A DNA stretch of 64,000 bases from Nyssa sinensis (taxonomy: Eukaryota; Streptophyta; Magnoliopsida; Cornales; Nyssaceae), in assembly GCA_008638375.1 (NCBI GenBank), contig CM018046.1:1454501-1518500 (forward strand). The letters run 5' to 3'. The translations under genes and the position numbers were made by a program. Shown in pieces: positions 46,601 through 57,098 of this stretch; positions within the stretch are counted from its first letter, which is position 1, and each line of letters starts with the position of its first letter. Below the pieces are notes generated by a model, which saw only the letters and a list, made by a program, of their open reading frames with translations, did no database searches and was not told the DNA's origin.

Positions 46601-47004
46601 CGCTAAAAATCCAGCCATTTAACAAGCTTCAAGTGTTCCCAACGGCCCTGGCAAACCTCACTTCTCTGAAGTCATTGCGTATCTCGTCTTGGTCAGAGTT
46701 GGAGTCTTTGTCGGAGCAAGGACTACGAGGCCTTCAGTCTCTCCGACAATTGGAGATCAGTAATTGTGATAAGCTGAAATCATTGTCCGAGGGGTTGCAA
46801 CACCTAACTGCCCTTGAGAAACTGAATGTCAGCATGTGCCCTGAGCTAGGGTCACTTCCCGCCGGCGTTCAGAGCCTAACCAAACTCCATTTGTACATCG
46901 ATAGTTGTCCAGAACTAGCAAGGCGATGTGAGAAGGAGAAAGGAGAAGATTGGTGGAAGATAGCACACCTACCGCAAGTCTACATTGATTCGCATCAGCA
47001 ATAG
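43645..47004 (+). CDS. NLR-3: CC-NBS-LRR disease resistance protein, RGA type, extended LRR
   Basis: Intact single-exon CNL of 1119 residues, the longest of the cluster; start ATG at 43645. The CC, P-loop (197-205), LLVLDDVW (272-279), GGVPLAAKALG (362-372) and MHD (489-491) match NLR-1. There is one TICDLW repeat unit only. Near the C-terminus it carries about 133 residues more than NLR-1, encoded at about 46253-46700. The segment MLQNLT..LE.LKI followed by LANL.SLKS occurs twice there, about 324 bp apart. The end differs from NLR-1 (VYIDSHQQ), again by loss of the old stop region and read-through into former 3'-UTR. Probably functional, with the most changed LRR surface. Confidence 0.95.
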   Translation: MANALLNVVLKNLNSLIEEEIGLLWGVDKEMEKLSSTLSTIQAVLEDAEIKQLQDKALQDWLRKLKHAAYAVDDILDECATEAIPLESKGKKSGLLGKVHSSFSPYTPDNIIFRHKIGNKMKEITEKLDAIANEREKFHLRELVAPQQVQAVERRQTGSLLSQLPVYGREEDKEKIVEKLVEGVSDCECVSVYPIIGMGGLGKTTLAQLVFSDEKVIGHFDLRIWVCVSEDFNVKRVIKAILESARVNGFEALELDALQRRLQETLNGKRYLLVLDDVWNEDQEEWDKLKCVLACGSKGASIITTTRLLTVASIMGTLPVHHLLTLSEYDCWLLFKQRAFGHETEEDPNLVTIGKEIVKKSGGVPLAAKALGSLLRFKRGEIEWLSVKESEIWNLPQDQNSILPALRLSYYNLSLELRQCFAYCAVFKKDSVINKVNLIHLWIANGFISSNKKLELEDIGNEIWNELYWRSFFQDVEEDKVHNTTRFKMHDLVHDLAQSIMGDECRLRTYTFSNRVMSWFSFEFKKFSSLRVLDASGNYMEELPSSICSLKHLRYLNLSETHICTLPKTICDLWNLQILNLHHCWDLKSLPKKLTCLRNLRHLYIDGLIDMPPKIGQLTCLKTLSFFVVGKLKGCQLSELEDLDLGGQLSVENLERVGNLMDAQRVNFIGKPKLRHLDLSWESGCKLRENVEQVLEGLQPHPNLERLGIHNYNGTHFPLWMGDSVLRNLSDINLSNCPNCLQLPPFGRLPSLRCLSMSTMNSLEYIDNEFHGRAAATRRFPSLEVLEIGGLLNLTGLFKDERTELFPRLHKMHITNCPKLKLPCLPSLEELRIGNCSEVLLSSISNLNTLISLDVFENVEVVSFPVKMLQNLTVLETLKIGRYTKLKVLPTTLANLISLKSIDIYQCPKLESLSEQSLPQSLQRLNIQLCSELKSVSLQHLNGLETLDSFCGPELRSLPASLISLDVTGFVYFPEEMLQNLTALESLKIQPFNKLQVFPTALANLTSLKSLRISSWSELESLSEQGLRGLQSLRQLEISNCDKLKSLSEGLQHLTALEKLNVSMCPELGSLPAGVQSLTKLHLYIDSCPELARRCEKEKGEDWWKIAHLPQVYIDSHQQ
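46249..46700 (+). repeat. LRR segment duplication specific to NLR-3
   Basis: Two related segments, at about 46249-46350 and 46573-46674, each encode MLQNLT followed by LANL and SLKS. The DNA between and within them is the additional LRR array of about 400 bp that NLR-1, NLR-2 and NLR-4 lack. Either it was duplicated in NLR-3 or was lost from the others. Confidence 0.75.
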
Positions 47005-47124
47005 CAGGCAAGGTAATGACATGTCTTATGAGTAATAGTGCTAAGAAATATAACATCACTTAACTGTTTCATTATCATGCCAACTTTTATTGAAAGATAT
47101 TTATGATCATCCATATTACTTCCA

Positions 47125-47169
<45 letters not shown>

Positions 47170-49440
47170 ATATAGTTCGAATTGTGGCTGCAGAGGACAG
47201 GATATCGACGGCAAAGTTACGAGATCTACCGGTCCCTTATACTTTTGTGGTGTGTTTGGAAGATATGTACTTTTTAAGTTTGTTCTATGTTTCTCTTTGT
47301 AGTCTTTACTATTTGTAAGTTCCTTAAGTTGGATAGACCTATGATTAATGTTTGCCCACTCTCTCGCAACTCTCTGCTTCAGGAAACTTTGAACATTTTA
47401 TATGTGACACATACATCTATTTTTTTCATGTGTTTTCATTTTTAAATGATGAGTAATGATATTCTTATCATCAAATTTTTTTACTTGTTCCCGTGATTAT
47501 TCGGGTACTAATAAATGCATTCTCTTAAGATATGTGACTGTTAGTTAATTCAATCTCTTAATACTATTCATAAAACTTTTTAAATTCACTTGACATTACT
47601 GTATTACGACTGTATTACTTAGCATGTATATGGCTTAAAGTATTCAAATCTCATGTGGTATCCAAAGTGAATGGCCCATAATTTTGAACCTTGGAAATTT
47701 CCACAGTCCGTAAGCCCACTCTTATATTTTGGGATAGACTTAGGCAAAAGAATTTGAGTTTGATCTAAATTAGGGTTGGACTTGAGTCGAGATTTTTGAA
47801 ATTCAAGTTTAACCCGAATTTGAATTTAATATTTTATATATTTTATATTTTATATTTTAATTATCTACTATTAGATTAGTAGATTTTTGTTACAGGCATT
47901 AGTATTTATATTTTTTATAATTTCAAAAATTTGTTGACTTCTAAATTTTTTTTAAAAGTAAATTATGTTGAAGAAATTATTTTAATGATTTTTGGCTTCT
48001 TTTAGAATGAGAAATTGAGAAAAATTATTATAACTTTTAGTATATAATCAAAATAGAAACAATATAACAATTTATTGAAAAAATTGTGAATAAAATTATT
48101 AATCAGGTTCAGGTTGAATTCGATAATAATGAATTTTAATTTAGATAGGACTCAAATTAATAGTTTTAAAACTTAAACCGAATTTAGACATGACTCAGTG
48201 CAAACTCGACTCACCTGAGTTGGAACCTCTAAGAAAAACAAGATGAAGCAGTAAAGACTAAGTCATAACATGTTCCAAGATACTACTGGTTTGTCCAAAA
48301 ATCAATTGTGCAATTACATATCATAGCATTACATATCATAGCATAATAATACAGAAGGATTAATTGAAAAGCTATATCTAATAGAGACTTTTAAAAATAA
48401 AATAAAAAAACGTTGAACCATTTTTTCAATTAAAGTAAGTTCATCACCTTTTAAAATTCTAAATTATACCAATTATATATGACAAAAAAACCCACAAAAA
48501 AAAAAACCGTTGAAACTGTTTTTTTCAATTGATGTAATGTCATCACCTTTTATTTATCTCAAATAATAGTACTAAGATAAATGGTTTTTTGTATTATTTA
48601 ATTTATAATTTTTGTAAATAAATAATTTTTATTATGTAAATGAATAATTCTATTACATCTTGAATACAATTACAATATCTATTACAATAATATATATATA
48701 TATATATATTCATATATGTTCAAAAATTAAAGATAAATTATCTTTCCTAACTTATAGTAAAATCCGTAGGAGATAGAGATCCTCTTCAATCTCCTTTTTT
48801 GTTTGATTCAATGTTTAAGTAGATTCAATGATTATCTCCTTTTTGTTTGATTTTGGTTTGAATTTATCTAAAATACACATGTTTTCTCATTACTAATTTA
48901 CTATAAGTGTGTGTCTCGATAATATGGTTTTTTGGCCGAACCATTAAAAATATTAGAGTCTTTTCCAAAAGCATATATTACTTACATAATATTATCGACA
49001 ATAGGGAAAAAAAAACTCTAAATTAAAATTAATGAAATTCTACTTAAAATAAATTGTCATAAGAAAGATTAAGTGAATTATCCATACTATTAATTTAAAA
49101 AGATGTATTAACAAAATTTAAATACAAAAAATTAATGAATAATTTTACATCTCAAAAAGCTTAAAGAATAAATTTTAAATAAAAAATTATATTAATATTA
49201 AAAATTAAAGGCCTCGCTTTAGGTCCCGTTGTCTCAAGCTGTTCTGTGTGGGTAGAAAAAAAAATTTGGATGGTAAGTACCGGCAGATGTGGTAATAAAT
49301 TATTTTAATAATACTTTGTTATGTATGATAGACTCACAAATTTAGTAAAACATAAGTATAAATGATAAAGTGTCATTAAAAATATATATTACTAAGTGCT
49401 TGATAAATTGTCATTAAAAATATATATTAGTAAGTGAATA
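47005..49440. repeat. 3' flank of NLR-3, long form
   Basis: Same order as behind NLR-2: possible 3'-UTR intron, a (TA)n run at 47131-47163, the 1.2-kb extra segment (about 47380-48515), then AT-rich flank also found behind NLR-1 and NLR-4. The last few hundred bases (about 49150-49440) are not matched elsewhere in the window. No gene is supported. Confidence 0.7.
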
Positions 49441-49850
49441 ATATCCTGTGGGTAAAAGACTTCGTCTGTACAAAGCCAGGCTTAAAAAAAAAAAAAAACA
49501 GAGCAAATGCAGCTTGCTTACAACTTCCAATTTAATGAGCACTCATTGCATCACCTAGATGGAATTTAGCAAGGTCAATCTTGGATTCTGAATCTCGGAT
49601 TGAACTTTGGCATTAGCTGTAATAATGTTCTTGAAGCATATGTATATGTACATATTAATGATATAGTTTGAATTGTGGTTGCAGATGACAGGTTATCAAT
49701 GTCAAAGTTGTGAGATCCCACCAGTTCCCTGTAATTTTATGGTGTGTTTGGAGATATGTTTTTTGAAGTTGGTTAATTTAGAAAGACCTATAATTAATGT
49801 TGCCCACTCTCTGGCAAGTCTCTGCTTCAGACAACTTTGAACATATGGAA
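49441..49850 (+). pseudogene. NLR ghost: 5' flank fused to 3' flank, coding region gone
   Basis: 49441-49600 matches the NLR 5' flank (for example gcactcattgcatcacct and ggtcaatcttggattctga). From about 49650 to 49850 the sequence matches the NLR 3' flank (gatatagtttgaattgtggt, then the ggtttatcaatg and agacctataattaatg words). About 50 bp of unrelated DNA joins them. The divergence is greater than among the intact copies, so the loss is older. Confidence 0.75.
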
Positions 49851-50464
49851 TGAGCAGCTTTTTTTTTTTTTTTTTTTCTGGGTAATTGATTTCCAAATCT
49901 TGATACAAGAATCAATTTAGTTGGCGCACTGCCTCACCAAGAATCTTGATCATAAGAATGTTTCCTTGAGATGATCCACCATTTTTTTTATACAGAGCTA
50001 GCTGCACTTTCAAGGAGACTTTGCCCTATGATGGAGACTGTATATTCACAATTTTAAAGGATGTAATGGAGGAACTCTTTTTCAGGTTTTGTATTTACAT
50101 GCTGAACTGAAACTTAAAAGAAGTATTTGTTCTGATAGATTTACAATATATGCTTATTACTTTTGCCTCAATAATCAATATGGGATAGTTTGCTATTTCC
50201 TTGATGATTTTGATTTGTTGTATATAGACATATTGTTAGCATACAATGTATTTAGATGTAGAATCTCCACCAATCTTCTCTTTCCATATTTAGGATTGAC
50301 CTACTCTCCTTTCATTTTGGTCACACTATGCAGACTTATAAATAGACTCCATTGTAATCGGTTTTACACATATTGAGTTCAATACAAAATTTTCTCGTAA
50401 TCTTCTTCATTATTGCTATCAATTTCAACCATTTGGTAAGGAACTTCAGTTTTAGGTGTGTTCA
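49851..50464 (+). pseudogene. DUF1995 gene remnant: exon 8 plus surrounding sequence
   Basis: 49973-50085 matches exon 8 with its donor, but the acceptor region is deleted and short indels have shifted the frame. The stretch at about 50425-50465 matches the end of exon 9 and what follows (aaccatttggtaaggaac). It is more decayed than the fragment at 37283-38156. A long poly-T lies at 49858-49877. Confidence 0.75.
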
Positions 50465-51118
50465 TATAAATCATGAGAAGTTCTGGTACAAAATTTCTGA
50501 AGATTATTCTGATCTTGCTCACTTGGGAAGTAATATACAAATTATGTATGCCTTGAAAAACTCAACACCCAGTTTGATATAAGTTGTTTTCTATGTGATA
50601 ATGATACAAATGTATTATAATTAACCGTCCATGAACTAACATGATTAAGCTAAAAACAAACAATAATAGCCGGCTGAGAAAAATAATTAGAATTAATGCT
50701 TTACCATGAAAATCCATCTTTCACATTGATGATGTAGTTGTTGTTGCCTTTAATTAATGATGCCCTGTATTCTTGTATTAATTTGTTAGGTGGAACACCT
50801 AAAGATTAGGTTAGATGTGCCTGGGCAAGTTATTGGAGAGAGCTGTTTGTTGACTAGGTCATCAGGCATTAAACATGTTCCATCTGTATCAAATTTCGTA
50901 TTTTTGGTCTTGTTTGTTTGCTTTATGCCAATTGTTTAATGATGACAGATACATTGTTGAATGGCTATCACATTAGTTGAGGTTGTCCTGTTTTTCTGAG
51001 TTAGCTCTCAAATGGCCGGCAATCTTCAAATTGTACATATACTATTTTAATTGATACCTGAATGAGATTGCTGCTCTTTACTACCTCAGCCAGCAAACGT
51101 ACTTCTCGGTAGACATTG

Positions 51119-51149
<31 letters not shown>

Positions 51150-51348
51150 CACACATGTAAATATAATAGCTCGTTAATGGTTGATGGGCATGTAATTTAG
51201 CCATGCTAACTTCATTCTCGTTGCATAATTGGTCTTTCCATCGAATTCATTTCCACCCACCAAAAATAAAGAAGAGAATTTCATTCCCAAGAAAAAGAGA
51301 GGAAAAAACCTGGCATAGGAAGGCCTGGGGGGCCCGCAGAGGACATTC
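50465..51348. repeat. Block B upstream of NLR-4
   Basis: Closest to 39142-40035 upstream of NLR-3, with the same internal deletion and the same TA/CA microsatellite (about 51120-51153). It is cut at 51348 by the solo LTR. No gene is supported. Confidence 0.75.
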
Positions 51349-52350
51349 TGTTGGAAAAATGGGTTTGAGCATATTAAATTAGCTATCTTTTAGCTAAAAT
51401 TAAAGTGGGTCCCACAAATTAATTTTGGTGGGTCCACATGGGAATGTGTTCTCCTCCATGAGGAGATGAAGATTATATATTGGGTTGCTCAAAACCATTA
51501 AGGAGTGAATGAGAAATTGCCTCCAAACATCACCACTTGAAAATGGTAACTAAAGCTTAAAGCTTGTGCAAAAGCTTGTGTCCCACATAGGATGGGAACA
51601 AGACTTTTAATGAGTATATATACACCTACCTTGGAGTGGGGTTTGGGCCCCAAGGGGCACCCTAGTTTTGTGGAAGGGGGAGGACCTAGCACATGCTTGG
51701 TTCACCACACGCGCGCGCACCGAACCGGGCCGGGCTCGGGTCTTCGGCTTGCTGTGTATATATCTTTTTAGAGAAAATTTATTTAAATTTTCCAATACTG
51801 AAACGCTGTCATTTTGCGGCATGCATATAGTTACCGTTGGGAGTCCAAAACACTGTCGTTTTGGAAACATCGTTTGACTGAAAGGGCGTCTTCTCCACGG
51901 ACGCAACTGTGTCTGTTCGCCATGAACAAACACGACCCAAGCTTCATGCCTGTACCAAACAGTCATGAGCGAGTCTATAAATAGGACACGATCATAAGCA
52001 TTCCGCATCGCGTCGAATCCATTCATTTGTGTCTTCATATTTCTAGAGAGAGAGTTCTGCACAAGTTCTGGTTCGACAGACAACCATTGGTAGTGCTTGC
52101 CTTTGTGTTGGGAGATCATTTTATCCTGGGAGACAAGTTGCCAAGAACTCTTTAGCACCACTGAGAGGGCAATAAATTGTCTTAAGGAAATTGTGTCCAA
52201 CACAAGACTTGATCAGTTTTTTGTATTCGCCAAATTTCCAATTCTACGATTTCGTATTCTGCAAACAGGTTCTAATTTTATTGTGTTTCAGTTTCTGTTT
52301 TTTGATTTTAGTTCTGTTCTGACTGTAATACTGATATATAGAATCTAACA
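51349..52350 (+). mobile_element. Solo LTR, probably Ty1/copia
   Basis: 1002 bp with TGTTGG...CTAACA ends and CATTC on both sides (51344-51348 and 52351-52355). The unfilled sequence is seen at about 40043, where ggacattccacatgg is continuous. A TATAAATA box lies at 51975-51982 in + orientation. No internal domain remains. Open frames inside it are accidental. The superfamily is inferred from length and termini only. Confidence 0.85.
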
Positions 52351-54452
52351 CATTCCACATGGATCATTTATCCATACTATTAATTGAAAAAGATGTATTA
52401 CCAAAATTCAAATACAAAAAATTAATGAATAATTTTACATCTCAAAAAGATGTCTTCTCACTTCATTTGGTTTGAATGGATGAGGCCAATCTCTCTTTGG
52501 TGGAGACAGTAAATGAAATTAATAGATACAATTACAATTTTTAGACATGGAATTTATCTGTTACAAGGATCAATCGAAAATAAGTGAAAACATAGAACAT
52601 GTTTGTAATTTTTTGGAAGAAAAACTTTATATTAAGCAATATTGTTGGTCTATTTTCTTATTACAAGTTTAAGAATACGTGCGTTGCACGTGAAAAATTT
52701 GTCAAACAAAAAAATTTATTTATTTTTATCTTAAGAAGTATTTTATAAGAAAAATATTTTGTGTACTGGTTTAGTTTATCGGATAATGTGTCAATAATAT
52801 TTTTGAAATTAATGAATGTGTTTTGTCTTTCTATTTAAATTTTAAAAAAAAGTTATGATGAATAATGTCATCCAAAATGGTTTATCAATAAAACAATTCG
52901 ATGTATCTACCATTACTCTTTTTACAATACTATTTAATGAAACAAGTATTGGCTTCAAAATGTATATATGCTCACACAAACATATTTATGTATATCCGCA
53001 TCTACTTACCTACCTATATACATGCATACATACATACATACATAGATACATACATATATATATATATATATATTCCTATCACTATTATTTCCCTAATAAT
53101 TAACAATTTTGTGTGATAATATAATAACATATTCATTTTAACTTTAATTTATATTTTAAAAAAAATTAGGAGAAAATTTTGAACTAATGCACAACAATTT
53201 AAATTGAGGAAAGAGAAAAAAAATAGGATGGTATTTTTTATTTATTTTTTGATATTAATACCAATATCTAAAGTTTTGTACTTCTTTGTAGTACATATAT
53301 GTCGAAATCCTACCAGTAATATTCTGGCATATTAAAGATTTAAGGTACAACTATTCACACCTTGTTATACATTTGTGCTCCAAAAAATATTATTTTAATA
53401 GTTAAAAGTATACTTTTTGGACATTGTATAAGATAAGAAAAGATAGAATTAAAAATAAATACATTCATGAAATAATAGGAATATTATAGAAAATAGATGA
53501 GGGAGAATCGGTGAAAGTGTTATGGTCATATACAATACAACAAAGACCAATAAATATACCGGTAAAAAAAAAGCAACATGGTTAATATTGAGAGTTATGC
53601 TGGGGGCAAAGAAGACCAAAATTAACTTTAATAGAAGTACTTAGAAAAAACATGATATTGTGTGGTTAAACTGAAAGAATTAATAGTCTAATTTTTTGGA
53701 AAAAAAACTTTATATTAAGCAATATTGTTGATCTATTTTCTTATTATTATTTTGTTAAGAGGCATCCGATCCTTAAAATTTGAAGTCCAACATAAGGCTT
53801 AAAACTAGCCAATAACCCTGCCCATCCAATAATTTATCATGTAGCAGTGTACTCTTTTAATAGGATTATGACACTCTTGAATGTGATTGAATCATTACAT
53901 GATATTGTATTTTTTTAATAACACATTATTATGTGTGCTATAACATTTTTAAAAAAAAAATCATACTACACACATAACATAACTTTATTAAAATGACACA
54001 CAACTACCTTGAATGACCAGTCCCATTCAAGAATTTTGTGAAATTTTTACCAAAAAAATTTCTATGGGATAGTTTGGTACCAGGAGGCAAAACAAAAAAA
54101 AACAAAAAAAAAAAAAACAGAGCAAATGTTGCTTCCTTGCAACTTCCGATTGAATTAGCACTCGTTGCATCACCTCCATGGAATCTATCAAGGTCAATCT
54201 TGGATTCTGATTGGGCAATACATTTTGCTCATGGGTCAAGCCAATATTTCATTGGCAGGAAATGAATGGATACGTCCTCCATAGGTGATGGAATCATTTT
54301 CCATATGTTATTCTACTATTTTTGTTTATAATATCTTGCACAATTATGAATGAAGACTTTCTTCTAATAGATCATTTTGGGTCATTCATTTTTGCATTTT
54401 GCAAGCATTTACAACTCTGAGCTTCTTTTGGAATTTGATTTGCTTTGTGATC
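52351..54452 (+). promoter_or_regulatory. 5' flank and leader of NLR-4
   Basis: About 20 bp after the solo LTR the sequence switches to an NLR 3'-flank-type stretch (52370-52450), then to the 60-bp orphan piece (about 52450-52510), and from there is collinear with 40701-43590. It includes the unfilled site for the Ty3/gypsy solo LTR at about 53015-53070, within a CATA repeat. The NLR leader itself (from about 54110) is intact apart from the start codon. Confidence 0.65.
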
Positions 54453-57098
54453 ATAGCAAACGCTTTACTTAATGTTGTGCTTAAGAGCTTGAACTCTTTG
54501 ATCGAGGAGGAGATTGGATTGCTGTGGGGCGTCGATAAGGAGATGGAAAAGCTTTCAAGCACTCTCTCTACAATCCAGGCAGTCCTTGAAGATGCTGAGC
54601 TTAAGCAACTCCAAGACAAGGCTTTACAAGATTGGCTGCGGAAGCTGAAGCATGCAGCTTATGCTGTAGATGACATACTGGATGAGTGCGCAACAGAAGC
54701 TATTCCATTGAAGTCTAAAGGTAAAAAATCTGGATTGCTTGGAAAGGTACGCTCTACTTTCTTACCTTTTACTCCAGATAATATTATATTTCATCACAAG
54801 ATTGGAAATAAGATGAAAGAGATCACAAAAAAATTAGATGCAATTGCTAACGAGAGAATGAAGTTTCATTTGCGTGAGCTGGTTGCTCCGCAGCAAGTCC
54901 AAGCCTTTGAAAGACGTCAAACCGGCTCTCTTTTAAGTCAATTACCAGTTTATGGAAGAGAGGAAGATAAGGAAAAAATTGTTGAAAAATTAGTGGAAGG
55001 GGTGAGTGATTGTGAGTGTGTTTCAGTCTATCCCATAATTGGTATGGGAGGCCTCGGAAAGACCACACTTGCCCAATTAGTCTTCAATGATGAGAAGGTA
55101 ATTGGACATTTTGACCCAAGAATTTGGGTCTGTGTTTCTGAGAATTTCAATGTGAAGAGGGTGATTAAAGCAATCTTAGAATCTGCCAGTGGTAATGGTT
55201 GGGAAGATTTAGACCTAGATCCTCTGCAAAGACGTCTTCAAGACAGGTTTACTACGCTTCAAAAGAGGTGAGACTCAGTGGCTTTCTGTTAAAGAAAGTG
55301 AAATTTGGAATTTACCAGAAGATGAAGATTCCATTTTGCCTGTCTTGAGATTGAGTTACTATAATCTTTCTTTAGAATTGAGACTGTGCTTTGCTTATTG
55401 TGCCGTATTTGAAAAAGATTCATGGATCGAGAAGGAGAATCTAATTCATCTTTGGATTGCTAATGGATTTATTTCTTCCAACAAAAAATTGGAGTTAGAA
55501 GACATTGGTAATGAGATATGGAATGAATTATACTGGAGATCTTTTTTTCAAGACGTGGCAAAAAGTAAAATCCTCTACAATACTAGATTCAAGATGCATG
55601 ATCTTGTGCACGACCTTGCCCAATCTATTATGGGAGATGAGTGTAGGTTACGAACATACACCTTCTCTAAGAGAGTTGAGTCATGGCTTTCCTTTGAATT
55701 CAAAAAATTTAGTTCACTCCGAGTGCTTGATGCAAGTGGCACTAATACAAAGGAGTTGCCATCTTCGATTGGCAGTTTAAAGCATTTAAGGTATTTAAGC
55801 CTTTCGAACCACATTTGTACACTTCCCAAAACAATATGTAATCTTTGGAATTTGCAAATTTTAAAATTACATTCCAGTAGGAATCTCAAGAGGTTACCTA
55901 AGAATTTGACACGCCTAAGAAATCTCCGACATCTCACCGTACCTCTTTGGTTAATTGACATGCCCCTAAAATTGGGCAATTAACTTGCCTCAAATCATTA
56001 AACATTTTCGTTGTGGGCAAGTTGAAAGGATGTCAACTAAGTGAATTGGAAGACTTGGACCTTGGAGGACAGCTAAGGGTTAACAACCTTGAGAGGGTGG
56101 GAAATCTAATGGAAGCCCAAAGAGCCAATTTCATCGGGAAGCCAAACCTACGCCACTTATTCTTGTCTTGGGAGAATGGATGTAAATTGCGAGAAAATGT
56201 TGAACAAGTACTTGAAGGCCTTCAACCTCATCCAAACCTTGAATGGCTGGAAATACGAAACTACAATGGTACCCACTTCCCGCTTTGGATGGGGGATTCA
56301 GTTCTGAGAAATTTTTCTGATATTGATCTCTTTGAGTGCCCAAATTGTTTACAACTTCCTCCTTTTGGACAACTGCCTTCCCTCAGATGTCTTTCGATGA
56401 TTACAATGAATTCTCTGGAGTACATCGACGACAATGAGTTCCATGGTAGAGCAGCAGCAACTAGAAGATTCCCATCTTTGGAAGTACTCTATATTCGTGG
56501 GTTGTTAAATTTGACAGGTTTATTTAAAGATGAAAGAACAGAGCTATTCCCTCGTCTTCACAGAATGCACATCAGCAATTGCCCCAAATTGATGTTACCA
56601 TGCCTTCCATCTCTAGAGGAGTTGAGAATTGATAATGGCAGTGAAGTGTTACTAAGTTCAATCTCAAATCTTAGTATTCTTATTTCTCTTGAAGTTTCTG
56701 AAGCTCTTGGAGTAGATGAAAATGACGAGGCTGTTTCTTTTCCCGAAAGGATGCTGCAAAACCTCACTTCTCTGGAGTCATTACGTATCTCGTATTGTTC
56801 AGAGTTGGAGTCTTTGCCGGAGCAAGGACTACGAGGCCTTCGGTCTCTCCGACGATTGGAGATCAATTGTTGTAATAAGCTGAAATCATTGTCCGAGGGG
56901 TTGCAACACCTAACTGCCCTTGAGAAGCTGGAGGTCACCGGGTGCCCTGAGCTACAGTCACTTCCCGCCGGCATTCAGAGCCTAACCAAACTCCATTTGT
57001 ACATCCGTGAATGTCCAGAAATAGAAAGGCGATGTGAGAAGGGGAAAGGAGAAGATTGGTATAAGATAGCACACCTGCCGGAAGTCGACATTTATTAA
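54453..57098 (+). pseudogene. NLR-4: CC-NBS-LRR pseudogene
   Basis: The homologue of the start codon is ATA at 54453. The CC and P-loop are kept, but near 55245 about 323 bp is missing relative to NLR-2 (its positions 33004-33326), removing kinase-2, RNBS-B, RNBS-C and GLPL; the frame then stops at 55269-55271. The homologous frame resumes and keeps the MHD region. It breaks again at 55963-55966, where four Cs replace five, and stops at 55981-55983. The rest of the LRR stays open to 57098 (ends EVDIY). No other disabling change is visible, so the lesions are recent. A short peptide from the CC/P-loop part is conceivable but would lack at least the first 30 residues. Confidence 0.93.

Noticed and set aside
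51607..52203. 198-codon open frame on the minus strand
   Set aside because: It lies wholly inside the solo LTR (51349-52350), has no recognisable domain and no splice or promoter context.
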